Shown: positions 41,720 through 51,440 of the stretch, in pieces
Layout of the letters: the number at the start of each line of letters is the position of its first letter
How positions within the stretch are numbered: position 1 is the stretch's first letter
Origin: Cepaea nemoralis
Taxonomy: Eukaryota; Mollusca; Gastropoda; Stylommatophora; Helicidae
Length of the DNA stretch: 64,000 bases
Reading direction: 5' to 3'
NCBI GenBank assembly: GCA_014155875.1
Contig: JACEFZ010017451.1
Coordinates: 737,739 to 801,738 of the forward strand
The notes under the pieces: generated by a model
What the model was told of the DNA's origin: nothing
What the model saw: only the letters and a program-made list of their open reading frames with translations
Databases searched by the model: none
Position numbers and translations under genes: made by a program

Positions 41720-42290
41720 GTTAAGTCAAGAATCGACATTACAACACTTGGGACATTCCCATTAGTGCTCCTTCCTCGTATTTAATAGTCAGAGAAGAGT
41801 CCCAATACTAATGTTACCAGTTGCAGCCTTTCCTCCGAGGACTGAGTGTTGCCCACTTACCCACCATTCTCTCCAGGCTATGATGATCTGTCTGTTATCC
41901 GGGCTGTACACATGACCGCAGAGGGCTCTGACCACATCTGTCTTATCGTGCACCAGTACAGCACCCAAGAGTACAGACCCAGCCAATCTGTCCGCCTGCT
42001 CGTTTCTCAACACACCAGCATGTCCTGTGGACAATATCCAACAAATACTCCCTATCTTTGATTTTTTAATTGAAGCCTGTCGCTCCGCACAAATCATGCC
42101 TTTCTTCACCTTTGCCAGCATGTTCTATGAATCCGTTACAGTAACCTCACGTGTGTGCTATTTTGTCCTCCAGCCAGTGGCATGCCGCAGTGACCGCCTC
42201 CATCTCCATTCTCAGACTAGGTCTTGTGGTATCATACATCAGGCTCTCCAGCACTACACACCGTCCATTAACCTTCGCTGTGAACCCCCA
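41720..42290 (-). mobile_element. I-2 LINE, RNase H and C-terminus
   Basis: Minus frames give VWGFTAKVNGRCVVLESLMY, RMEMEAVTAACHWLEDK (catalytic Glu region) and, in a second frame, CWILSTGHAGVLRNEQADRL (the His/Asp end of RNase H). A C-terminal REWWVSGQHS region follows. A frame change separates them near 42,130. The tail is GATTCTTGACTTAACTCTG. Confidence 0.8.
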
Positions 42291-42309
42291 GACACTTCTT
42301 TTACCACAT

Positions 42310-42590
42310 AACTCATCATCGTCATCATGTGCCATGCTGGTAAGCGTGGGCGGTCATGTTTTGCCATCTCACTCGAGAACCAGAGTCATCGATCAGCCCA
42401 GTGTTCTTGCTTCGACCATGCCACGCGGCCAAGCCATCCAGGTATTTACTTCTCTGCCCTCCCCTTGTTCTCTTCCCCTCAATCTTGCCAGTTGTCACCA
42501 AGTTCTCCAGTTTATTTCTTCTCATAACGTGACCAAAAAATTGTGACTATCTACGTCTAATTTCTCTAATCAGTTTACGATTTTCACTTT
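42310..42590 (-). mobile_element. RTE-A LINE (A1), 3' fragment
   Basis: The minus frame RRNKLENLVTTGKIEGKRTR, KYLDGLAAWHGRSKNTGLID and NMTAHAYQHGT matches the copies at 2.3 and 4.0 kb. It ends in (ATG)n, seen as CATCATCGTCATCATG on the plus strand. Confidence 0.85.
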
Positions 42591-42596
42591 ACTTCT

Positions 42597-42790
42597 TCAG
42601 TGCTAAACCAAAAAGTAAGTTTCGACCAAACATGGTACACAATCAAATGAACAAGTATTATAACTCCCGTCTACTGAGCACTGAAATTGCGGAAGATACC
42701 GCGAAACGAAACAAATGACACAAGGACCCTAGTGTGGAGATATGTCGCCCTTCTAACCAATTGGAAAATCAAATTTGACGATATACAATC
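42597..42790 (+). mobile_element. MITE-1, one end
   Basis: TTCAGTGCTAAACCAAAAAG then GTACACAATCAAATGAAC matches the MITE-1 terminus (compare 6,075-6,126, inverted). Confidence 0.6.
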
Positions 42791-42837
42791 CGTTTGCATT
42801 AATTCAGTTAAGGAATCCCAGAATGTGAAAAAGAAAA

Positions 42838-43275
42838 GTTAGTGTTATATTCTATACAGGACGTGGCAGTCAACTTCAGCATTTTTTTGTTTGTTTTGCT
42901 TTTTATGATTCGTGGGTAAGTGTCTTCTTCTTCCTCAGCATTCCGAGCCATTGAGGTTCTTTGCTGCAGATACAAGCCGTCTCCATTTCGTCTTTCTGGT
43001 TGATCTCTCTTGCCAGTCACTGATTCCAAGTGCTTGTAGGTCTGTATGTATATTATCTCTCCACCGTCTTCTTGGTCTACCTCGGGGTCTACGGTCATTT
43101 ATTTCTTCAGTGTAAGCGAGTTTTGTTTTGTGGGTAAGTTTACGTTTAATAAATTACTATTGCTTTCTGAACGAACAGCACTCATATCATTGTATGAAAA
43201 CCAACGCACGGCGTCTCCTTTCAAATCTCCCGCTTAGGAATAGCACTCGGAAGCCCTTCGTCACAGAGCGGGAAG
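42838..43275 (-). mobile_element. SINE-A interrupted by a second RTE-B
   Basis: The SINE runs 42,838-42,921 (GTTATATTCTATACAGGACG to CGTGGGTAAGT). It resumes at 43,131 with the core TTGCTTTCTGAACGAACAGC and a decayed head (TCACAGAGCGGG). Confidence 0.87.
42922..43129 (-). mobile_element. RTE-B LINE, short 3' fragment, 10-bp target duplication
   Basis: GTGGGTAAGT at 42,912-42,921 is repeated at 43,130-43,139. The insert opens with the tail (plus strand TCTTCTTCTTCC) and encodes, on the minus strand, the decayed RTE-B C-terminus around IHTDLQALGI. Only about 208 bp were integrated. Confidence 0.92.
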
Positions 43276-43299
43276 AACGTGAAAGCAACGTGGACAATG

Positions 43300-43430
43300 C
43301 CTGTGATAACTTGTACTTTGTTTTGGTAATTTGTTGTCTGTAACTGTTTTGTTAAGCTGCCGTGTACTGTGTTTTTGTTCTTGTTGTTTACATGTCCACA
43401 GTTTTACCGCGGACTAATTACTTTTACCTG
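43300..43430 (+). repeat. Family P, 3' part
   Basis: TTTTGTTAAGCTGCCGTGTA, then TTGTTTACATGTCCACAG and TTTTACCGCGGACTAATTAC. Confidence 0.65.
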
Positions 43431-43439
43431 TACCCTCTG

Positions 43440-43670
43440 GGAATGGATGCGATTGGGTTGATTTGGATTGGATAGGATTGGATTTGATTGAATGAGATGG
43501 GATTGCATTGGATGGATGGAATTGTATTAGATGGATGGGATTGGATGGTATGGGAATGGAATAGGATTAGATTGGATGGGAATGGAATTCGATTGGATTG
43601 GATGGGATGTGATTGGATTTGATGAATGGATCGGATGGGATTGGATTGGTTTAGATTGGGGTCTTTTTGA
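43440..43670 (+). repeat. Degenerate (GGATT)n/(GGATG)n tract
   Basis: TTGGATTGGATAGGATTGG-type repeats with GATGGATGG stretches. Confidence 0.9.
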
Positions 43671-43839
43671 CAATGAACTACCCAAGACGCCGTGAAGCAA
43701 AATCAGCAATGTGTGCCTAATTCCAGCCAGGCTGTACCTGTGTGTGTGCTGTGTTAAGTCATGACCTGGTTATACTCTTATAGACGTACTAGGCGGCTGT
43801 TGGGTTCCAGTAGCTGATGAACATGGAAGAGAGCAAGAG

Positions 43840-44085
43840 AGATAGATGGGTATGTGGGTAGGTAGGTAGATAAATAGGTAACAGTTTGATGGATGGATGG
43901 GTGGGTAGATAGGTAGATAGACAAATAGGCAAGAGATGGATGAATGGGTGGGTAGGTAGATAGACAAATAGAAATAGGCAACAGATTGATAGGTGGGTAG
44001 GTAGATAGGCAACAGATGGATGGATGGATGGGTGGGTGGGTAGGTAGTTAGGTACGTAGGTTGGTACATATGTAGGTGGACAAAC
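43840..44085 (+). repeat. (GGTA)n/(GATG)n tetranucleotide tract
   Basis: GATGGATGGGTGGGTAGGTA, reiterated with AACAG interruptions at about 60-bp spacing. Confidence 0.88.
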
Positions 44086-44130
44086 ATATAGGTCCCTCAG
44101 ATGGATGAATAGATGGACCCGCTGCAGACA

Positions 44131-44200
<70 letters not shown>
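44131..44200 (+). repeat. (AG)n microsatellite
   Basis: About 35 units. Confidence 0.95.
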
Positions 44201-44206
<6 letters not shown>

Positions 44207-44344
44207 CATCAGAGTCTCCGCGAAGATGATACTGTGGTACTTACTGGGTCGGGAGGGAAGTCCCATACATTCAAGCCCTATTCGTGGCTCAGACAACCTG
44301 AAAACCAACACATAAAACTTAAAAGTTAAGACTCAGTCTTCCAG

Positions 44345-45650
44345 GGATGCACTAACCGACGAACCCACCTACCCAAACCTAACCAAACAACCGACCAGCA
44401 CATCCATCCATCAACCAGTCAAACAACTAACCAGCACACCCACCAATCAACCAATCAAACGACCAACCAGCACACCCACCAATAAACCAATCAAACAATC
44501 AACCAGCACACCCACCCATCAAACAATCAACCAACCAACCAACACACCCACCCATCAACCAGTCAAACAACTAACCAGCACACCCACCTATCAACCAATC
44601 AAACAACCAACCAGCACACCCACCCATCAACCAATCAAACAACCAACCAGCACACCCACCCATCAACCAATCAAACAACCAACCAGCACACCCACCAATC
44701 AACCAATCAAACAACCAACCAGCACACCCACCCATCACCAATCAAACAACCAACCAGCACACCCACCCATCATCATCAAACACTAACCAGACAGCCACCC
44801 ACCAATCAACCAATCAAACACCAACCAGCACACCACCAATCAACCAATCAACAACCAACCAGCACACCAACAATCAACCATCAACACCAACCAGCACACC
44901 ACCCATCACCAATCAAACACCAACCAGCACACCACCCTCAACCAATCAAATACCACCAGTACACCCACCAATCAACCAAACAACCAACCAACCAGTACAC
45001 CCACCAATCAACCAATCAAACAACCAACCAGCACACCCACCCATCAGCCAATCAAACAACCAACCAGCACACCCACCAATCAACCAATCAAACAACCAAC
45101 CAGCACACCCACCAATCAACCAACCAACACACCCACCCATCAAACAATCAACCAACCAACCAACACACCCACCCATCACCATCAACCATCAACCACCAAC
45201 CACACATCCACCCATCAACAATCAACAACCAGCAACCCACACCCATCAACCAATCAAACACCAACCGCACACCCACCAATCAGACACCACCAACACACCC
45301 ACCCATCAAACATCAACCAACCAACCAACAAACCCACCCATCACCATCACCAATCAGAACAACGAACCAGCACACCCACCAATCAACAACCAACCAGCAC
45401 ACCCACCCATCAAACAATCAACCAACCAACCAACACACCCACCCATCACCATCAACCAATCAAACAACCAACCAGCACACCCACCAATCAAACAACCAAC
45501 CAGCACACCCACCCATCAAACAATCAACCAACCAACCAACACACCCACCCATCACCATCAACCAATCAAACAACCAACCAGCACACCCACCCATCAGCCA
45601 ATCAAACAACCAACCAGCACACTCACCCATCAACCAGCCACTCATGCAAC
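44345..45650 (+). repeat. 36-bp minisatellite
   Basis: The unit is CCAGCACACCCACCCATCAA then CCAATCAAACAACCAA. Clean units (44,580-44,735 and 45,400-45,640) flank a block with many one- or two-base losses (44,735-45,400). The minus strand reads GGCAGWLFDWL repeats. Composition-driven decay continues to about 45,870. Confidence 0.93.
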
Positions 45651-45879
45651 CAACGAGTCAACTATTTAACCAACCAATCAGTCAAACAATCAATTAAACA
45701 CCCAGCCCATTCAATCATCAATCATTCAGTCAACCAACCCACCCACCCATCCAGCAACCAACCAACCAATCAAAAAGCCAGTTAGCCACCCACCAATCAG
45801 CCAATCAACTAAACAGCTAACCTACCCATTTCATCAGTCAACCAGCCAACCAACAAACCCACCCACCCACCATTTTCAG

Positions 45880-46328
45880 TCTTCAGTTATCTAAGTCAGC
45901 GGTTGTTCACTGTTTGATGCAGAACTGTTGCTGCGTTCGTTTTTATTTGTAAGAAATCAGATTAATTGCGCACAGACACTTATAAAAGGGGCGTCATGGC
46001 TTAGAGGTAATGACAGCCTCCTGTGGGCTGTGAAGACAGACGTAGGTTGATTCACGACTGCGTCGATGTTTATATAATGATATAATCCCATACTCCCCCT
46101 GAATACTGTGTAGTGGACCCAATGTCCAGACAAAAGAAGGCAGGGGACTTCTGTCATGATCGCGTCCATTTCTATACATGTTTACTTAGCCGTGATATCT
46201 GCATCCGGTTCTGTTTATATATATATATATATTCGCGATATTCTCTTACTTCTTGTGCCTATGTGTCTGTCTTTGTCCATCAATCAGTGTCTGACTGCGT
46301 GTTTGCCCTGCTGTCTCCTTTCCCACCC
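45880..46328. other. Unclassified spacer with a short (AT)n
   Basis: (AT)n at 46,215-46,232. Nothing else was recognised. Confidence 0.4.
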
Positions 46329-46386
<58 letters not shown>

Positions 46387-46423
46387 CGTCCGTCCGTCCG
46401 TCCGTCCGTCCGTCCGTCCGTCC

Positions 46424-46454
<31 letters not shown>

Positions 46455-46512
46455 ATTCGTTCTGCCATGTCAGCATGCATGTTTGTTTTTCTCCCCTCCT
46501 ATCTCTCATACC

Positions 46513-46580
<68 letters not shown>
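46329..46580 (+). repeat. (CTGT)n, (CCGT)n and (CTGT)n blocks
   Basis: CTGT units to 46,380, a switch to CCGT to 46,425, back to CTGT to 46,455. A second CTGT block is at 46,517-46,580. The sharp unit switch suggests one substitution that spread by slippage. Confidence 0.95.
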
Positions 46581-46581
<1 letters not shown>

Positions 46582-46740
46582 TTCTGTCTATCTGTCCGTC
46601 GTTCTACCAAGTCTGCACGCGTGTCTCTTTTTCTGCTCTGCTGTCTCTCCTTCCTCTGTCTTGTCTTTCTGTACGCAAACAACTTGATTATTATTGCACG
46701 CAAGACTACAGGCTCCCACAAACACCCGGATGTATTAAGC

Positions 46741-47159
46741 CAGTGGTTCTCAACCTGTTTTAGCCCATGCCCCCCCCCCCCCCCCCCACCTTTACCATAT
46801 GTTCAGAACGTCATTCCCCGCCTTTCGAATTTCCTCCCTATAAATTCTCTCCCCCCCACACACACACACACACCCTTACACAGTATACATAAAAATGAAA
46901 GCTAAATTTAAAAAAAAACACACACACATACTAGAACAAGTCTAGACATCTATATAAAACGTGATCTTACGTTGTAAAACGAATTTCATAATGGCGAGAA
47001 GTACAGAACCGTAAAATTTAGAGGGAAAAACAATATTAAGTAACGGGTGCTTGTATTAATGCGATCTTGAAATAATCTTAATTCCCCCCCCCCCCCCCCC
47101 CGAAACCCTAAACTTCCCCCTGGGGGGGGGGGGAATTCCCCACCGGTTGAGAACCACTG
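46741..47159. mobile_element. hAT-2 MITE, 419 bp, perfect 8-bp target duplication
   Basis: TATTAAGC at 46,733-46,740 is repeated at 47,160-47,167. The termini are CAGTGGTTCTCAACCTG at the left and, read inward, CAGTGGTTCTCAACCGG at the right. This is the Charlie-like hAT terminal motif. The interior holds C- and G-runs and no coding sequence. It is similar inside to 50,560-50,859 (CATATGTTCAGAACGT). Confidence 0.95.
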
Positions 47160-47202
47160 TATTAAGCATCCTCGTCCTATGGATTTTCCTTTAGCCGTAC
47201 TA

Positions 47203-48270
47203 CACTTAACATCATAAACATTAGGATGTGTTCTGTAGAGATGGCTGATGATTCTTGCATATTGCCTTTCACTTAACATCATAAACATTAGGATGTGTTC
47301 TGTAGAGATGGTTGATGATTCTTGCATATTGCCTTTCACTTAACATCATAAATATTAGGATGTGTTCTGTAGAGATGGCTGATGATTCTTGCATATTGCT
47401 AGTTAGTTAGTTAGTTAGTCGAGGTTCCAACTTCATGGCAACGGGTCGTCCCCATTATGCTCCATTCCCGTGCCAGCGAATATCATACAAAATGCTCCCC
47501 ACTGTCCGATGTGAAAAGTGGAATAGACAGGAGTCTCGGCAATCCAAAAAGCCCGCACAGGTACACTGTGCATAATGCCGCCGCCAGAATGCCAACACAA
47601 AATTCATCCGCCACAGTTCATCGTCGATGGATTAAGGACTCGGCAGTCACCAGAAAGACCTCATTGACTCGGGTTTTCTCACATGGCTCGGTCTCTTACC
47701 GCAGGGCGACCCGCCGAAAGTGTCGCACAAAGCATGAACTCCGCAGCTTCAGCGCCGACTCCCAGGAGTCTCCCGAAAAATGCACTCTTGAACCGAAAGG
47801 GCAAAACAGTCAGTTCAGCAACCGCCGGCAGCCATTGTTCTGAACATGCAGTTCACTGTACAGGACAGATGTAAAAGCATTCCACGCGAATTTCACAGCT
47901 CACGGTGTCGCCCACGCACTCACTCAGTAGCAGAGCGACGGAACCATGTACTACCAGTCCAAAATGAGGAAAATGCGATTGTAAACCGTAGCCACAAGCA
48001 TAAACACGCCACAGGCCCCAACGGTTCAATGCCTAACCGCCATGCTGGCATATTGCCTTTCACTTAACATCATAAAGACTAGAATGTGTTCTGTAGAGAT
48101 GGCTGATGATTCTTGCATATTGTCTTGCACTTAACATCATAACCATTAGGATGTGTTCTGTAGAGATGGCTGATGATTCTTGCATATTGCTTTTCACTTA
48201 ACATCATAAACATTATAAATATTAAGATGTTTTCTGTAGAGATTATTGATTCTTGCATATTGCCTTTCAC
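47203..48270. repeat. 67-bp tandem repeat, split by family D
   Basis: The unit starts CACTTAACATCATAAACATT then AGGATGTGTTCTGTAGAGAT. Three units lie at 47,203-47,399 and three at 48,048-48,270. Confidence 0.93.
47400..48047 (-). mobile_element. Family D retroposon, 648 bp, 9-bp target duplication
   Basis: GCATATTGC at 47,391-47,399 recurs at 48,048-48,056. On the minus strand the element starts CAGCATGGCGGTTAGGCATT. It ends GTTGGAACCTCGACTAACTA with an (AACT)n tail. There are no inverted termini, and a simple tail at one end indicates retroposition. A 128-residue plus frame inside (47,457-47,843) is antisense to the element and matches nothing I recognise. Confidence 0.75.
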
Positions 48271-48500
48271 TGAACCAGTGCTGTGGTTTAGGAGATCGTA
48301 AAGCTCACAGTGTCACCATTCCTCTCCTTATCGAATCGAGTGTTCAAAATTAGCTGCTCTCAACTTTTGAAGCAGATCGCTTTGCGTTGATTTTGATGGT
48401 ATGAGTCGTCGCTAGTTCAGAAAGTAATCGCAAACTACTGAATTTGCTAGGAATCAATGCTGCCGTTGATTACAGCGTCATGTAAATGAGATGAAACTAA
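48271..48500 (+). mobile_element. SINE-A, diverged, near full length
   Basis: GCAGATCGCTTTGCGTTGAT, CGCTAGTTCAGAAAGTAATC and GCAAACTACTGAA, ending GATGAAACTAAC. The head is degraded. Confidence 0.72.
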
Positions 48501-48616
48501 CTGTAGTAATGCTTTTACAATGCCTATATTATTTTTGTTGCGTACGATAAATCCATTACTTGATGTATGAATGAAGTAATATGTGAAGGACAGAGACAAG
48601 AAAGGCAGAATGCCAA

Positions 48617-48782
48617 ACGGGTATGGCCTGTGTGCCCAGTTCTTAAACCTTTGAAAATAAAAGTTGTTCGTGGTTCTCTCTCTACTTCATGACTTCTCAA
48701 ACGGGCATGGCCTGTGTGACCAGTTCTTAAACCTTTGAAAATAAAAATTGTTCGTGGTTCTCTCTCTCTACTTCATGACTTC
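48617..48782 (+). repeat. 83-bp tandem duplication
   Basis: Two copies begin CAAACGGGTATGGCCTGTGT and CAAACGGGCATGGCCTGTGT, each ending CTACTTCATGACTTCT, about 95 percent alike. Confidence 0.93.
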
Positions 48783-48855
48783 TGTATCTTTCTTGCTGTC
48801 TGTTCACGTATCTGTTTCTCAAGTCTGGCTGCATGTTCGTATTACTTCTCCCGTC

Positions 48856-48859
<4 letters not shown>

Positions 48860-48929
<70 letters not shown>

Positions 48930-49029
48930 ACTTTCTCTCTCCCTCAGCTGTATGACTGTCTCTGTATCTCTCTCTCCTCTCTCTTCATGTGTCTGTATGT
49001 TGGTCTGTGTCTCTTCTTGTCTGTTTCTC

Positions 49030-49086
<57 letters not shown>

Positions 49087-49120
49087 CTCTCTCTCTTTCT
49101 CTCTCTTTCTCTCTCTCTTA
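48860..49120 (+). repeat. Two (CT)n tracts
   Basis: Tracts at 48,860-48,927 and 49,032-49,118 with a pyrimidine-rich spacer. The overlapping open frames are artefacts. Confidence 0.95.
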
Positions 49121-49129
49121 AGGAATAAA

Positions 49130-49560
49130 ACGGAATCATGTTGATGACAAAATCCACCTGTTAAATGCTTACTTTGTAGTCGATCAACATGATTCTACAT
49201 TTTAAAAATCCAAATAGCACTCCGGTCATGCCCATACATCCTTCGTCTCCCTCGGCACAATCGGGGGTATAGATTCTAATTGTTCCAGTGACATTAGTTG
49301 TAAACATTTCAGATCCATCATATGTTATGATTTGTTTGTTTCCCCAGGTATCCATCAGTGACGTTTGAATGTGCATCGGGGGGTTACACAATTTAGCATG
49401 TCCGTATCGCTACAGTGAGTATAATCCGTGCACTGTCCGTGTTGTTTTGTTGAACGAATATACGCCAGCCGGTGTACCATAGTTAGCTCGTGTGGTATCC
49501 TTGAATTATAGGCAAAACAATCTGACAGTTGGTGTGTTCGCATGTCGAAATGCCATAATG
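49130..49560. other. Unclassified spacer
   Basis: No recognised feature. Confidence 0.4.
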
Positions 49561-49564
49561 TAGC

Positions 49565-50045
49565 TAAATGCAAGTCGGTGTGTCATAGTTTTCAGGGAAG
49601 TTAGATTATGAAATGTTATTCGGCATGCCATAGTTCTTAGGGAAGTTATATTATGAAATGGAAGTCGCTATGGAATGCCATTGGGAAAGTTAGATTATGA
49701 AATACACATTGGTATATAATAGTTTTCATGAAAATTAGATTATGAAATGTAAGTCGGTATGGTATGCCATAGTTCTTATTGAAGTTAGGTTATGAAATGC
49801 CTGTCGTTTTGAACTAGTTTTTAATGGAAGTTATATTATTAAATCAAAATCGGTTATGTCATAGTTGTTAGGAAAGTTAATTTATGAAATGCAAGTCGGT
49901 ATGCCACAGTTTAAAAATAAAATACTTTAAAGTTAGAATGTGACACGCAAGTTAATGGGCCGTAGTTATTAGGAAAGTTAGTTTATGAAATGTAAATCGG
50001 TATGCCATAGTTTTTATGGCTGGTACAATATAAAATGTAAATCGG
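49565..50045 (+). repeat. Degenerate tandem repeat, about 50 bp
   Basis: AAGTCGGTATGCCATAGTTT then GGAAGTTAGATTATGAAATG recurs about nine times with considerable divergence. Confidence 0.82.
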
Positions 50046-50279
50046 CTTGTAGATTTTGGAAATTGGATCACGAAGCCACAATGTGTGTTCTGTGTCTGAC
50101 ATGGATTTGAATTTCCTCTCGTTATCAAGTGCCATCTCCGCACTGAGTCTCCAACACGTTCTGTTCTTTCGTCTGTAAATAGTTGGCAAACACGGTCTGT
50201 AAGGCATCTTTATAAAATGTTTCAAAATTGTGCGTGTTCTTTGAAGGATGTTGTGATCAACCAGAATCTTAAGTTGATT

Positions 50280-50440
50280 TACAATGCAAGTTTATGTCCA
50301 GTAATTTGCCATAGCTTTCTGAACGAGAAGTCAACGTTGAGGTCCAGCTGACCGGTGTAGGGAGTTACTCCATTAGCCACCCGTCAGCGCACCAGATGTT
50401 GAATCGCAAGCGCATCAAGCCCCGAGACGACGCTATCTCC
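50280..50440 (-). mobile_element. SINE mosaic (SINE-A core with SINE-B-like end)
   Basis: GCAAGTTTATGTCCAGTAAT then TTGCCATAGCTTTCTGAACG is SINE-A. CAGCTGACCGGTGTAGGGAG that follows resembles the SINE-B B-box region (compare 26,208). Confidence 0.55.
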
Positions 50441-50444
50441 GTGA

Positions 50445-50545
50445 TAACATTATAATTGCGAAAAACAGCGGGCGTTGCGGCGACATATCTACATCAGCAA
50501 ACAGTAACATAAAAAACGACACGGGAAATACCGGAAATTAACTAC
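50445..50545 (-). repeat. Family P copy
   Basis: Minus strand: GTTTGCTGATGTAGATATGT then CGCCGCAACGCCCGC. The stem is changed compared with other copies. Confidence 0.65.
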
Positions 50546-50559
50546 ACTAACTAATAGAG

Positions 50560-50859
50560 CAGTGGTTCTCAAACAGGGTGGGGAATTCCCCACAAGGGGG
50601 GAATTTTAGGGTTTCCAAGGGGAGGGGGGGGATTGAGACCACAGATTGGCAGACTCAAACTGGCTTAAGGACCACACAAAACGTGATTATCCCCCTTTCT
50701 TGAATTATGTGTGAGCTTGCGTGCAGTTGTGTGTGTATGTGTGTGTGTGTGTAAAAAGGGAGGGGGGGGGGAGAGGATAACATTTTGGAAAGGGGAGAAT
50801 AACATTCTGAACATATGGTGAAGGGGTGCATGGGCAAACAAAAAAGTTGAGAACCACTG
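50560..50859. mobile_element. hAT-2 MITE, 300 bp, perfect 8-bp target duplication
   Basis: TAATAGAG at 50,552-50,559 is repeated at 50,860-50,867. The termini are CAGTGGTTCTCAAACAG and, read inward from the right, CAGTGGTTCTCAACTTT. It has no coding sequence. Confidence 0.95.
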
Positions 50860-50861
50860 TA

Positions 50862-50896
50862 ATAGAGAGAGAGAGAGAGAGTATATACACACGCAC

Positions 50897-50951
<55 letters not shown>

Positions 50952-50990
50952 ATGGTGTGTATTATATATATATATATATATAATGGTGTG

Positions 50991-51057
<67 letters not shown>
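50862..51057 (+). repeat. Compound (GA)n-(CA)n-(AT)n microsatellite
   Basis: GA to 50,881, CA-rich to 50,932, then three AT blocks separated by TAATGGTGTG, the last about 62 bp. Confidence 0.95.
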
Positions 51058-51060
<3 letters not shown>

Positions 51061-51089
51061 GGTGCTTAACTTTAAAGCTTCAGATAATA

Positions 51090-51440
51090 TAGTGTAGTTA
51101 CTGGTGACACAATGAAGGAAATTAAAAGTCAAATATCTTTTGCTCTTCAAAAACTTAAACAACTGAATAAATTGTGGAGTGGCACAGATAGAACTACAAA
51201 TATTAGATTTTTAGGAGCATGCATCTTTTCCATTGCAACATACGCCTGTGAGACCTGAACACTTACTAAACAAACTGAACAGTGCATAAATGCCTTTGAA
51301 AATAATTGTTACAGACGGGTTTTAAGAATATCTTGGATACAAAAAAGAACAAATGCGTCTATACGACAAGAACTGAATGTTGAAGAAAGTTGGCTACTAA
51401 AGACTAAAGCAAAGAGAATTGAAATATGTTGGTGTCGTGT
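51090..51440 (+). mobile_element. RTE-like LINE, C-terminal fragment (another family)
   Basis: One frame reads EIKSQISFALQKLKQLNKLW, FLGACIFSIATYACET, stop, then INAFENNCYRRVLRISWIQK and RTNASIRQELNVEESWLLKT. This is the conserved post-polymerase block (YxRMLRISW, RTN..R.EL) of RTE-like ORFs. One stop is visible; the catalytic part is absent. Confidence 0.8.

Noticed and set aside
47457..47843. 128-residue frame inside family D
   Set aside because: It is antisense to the element orientation deduced from its tail, and nothing supports expression.
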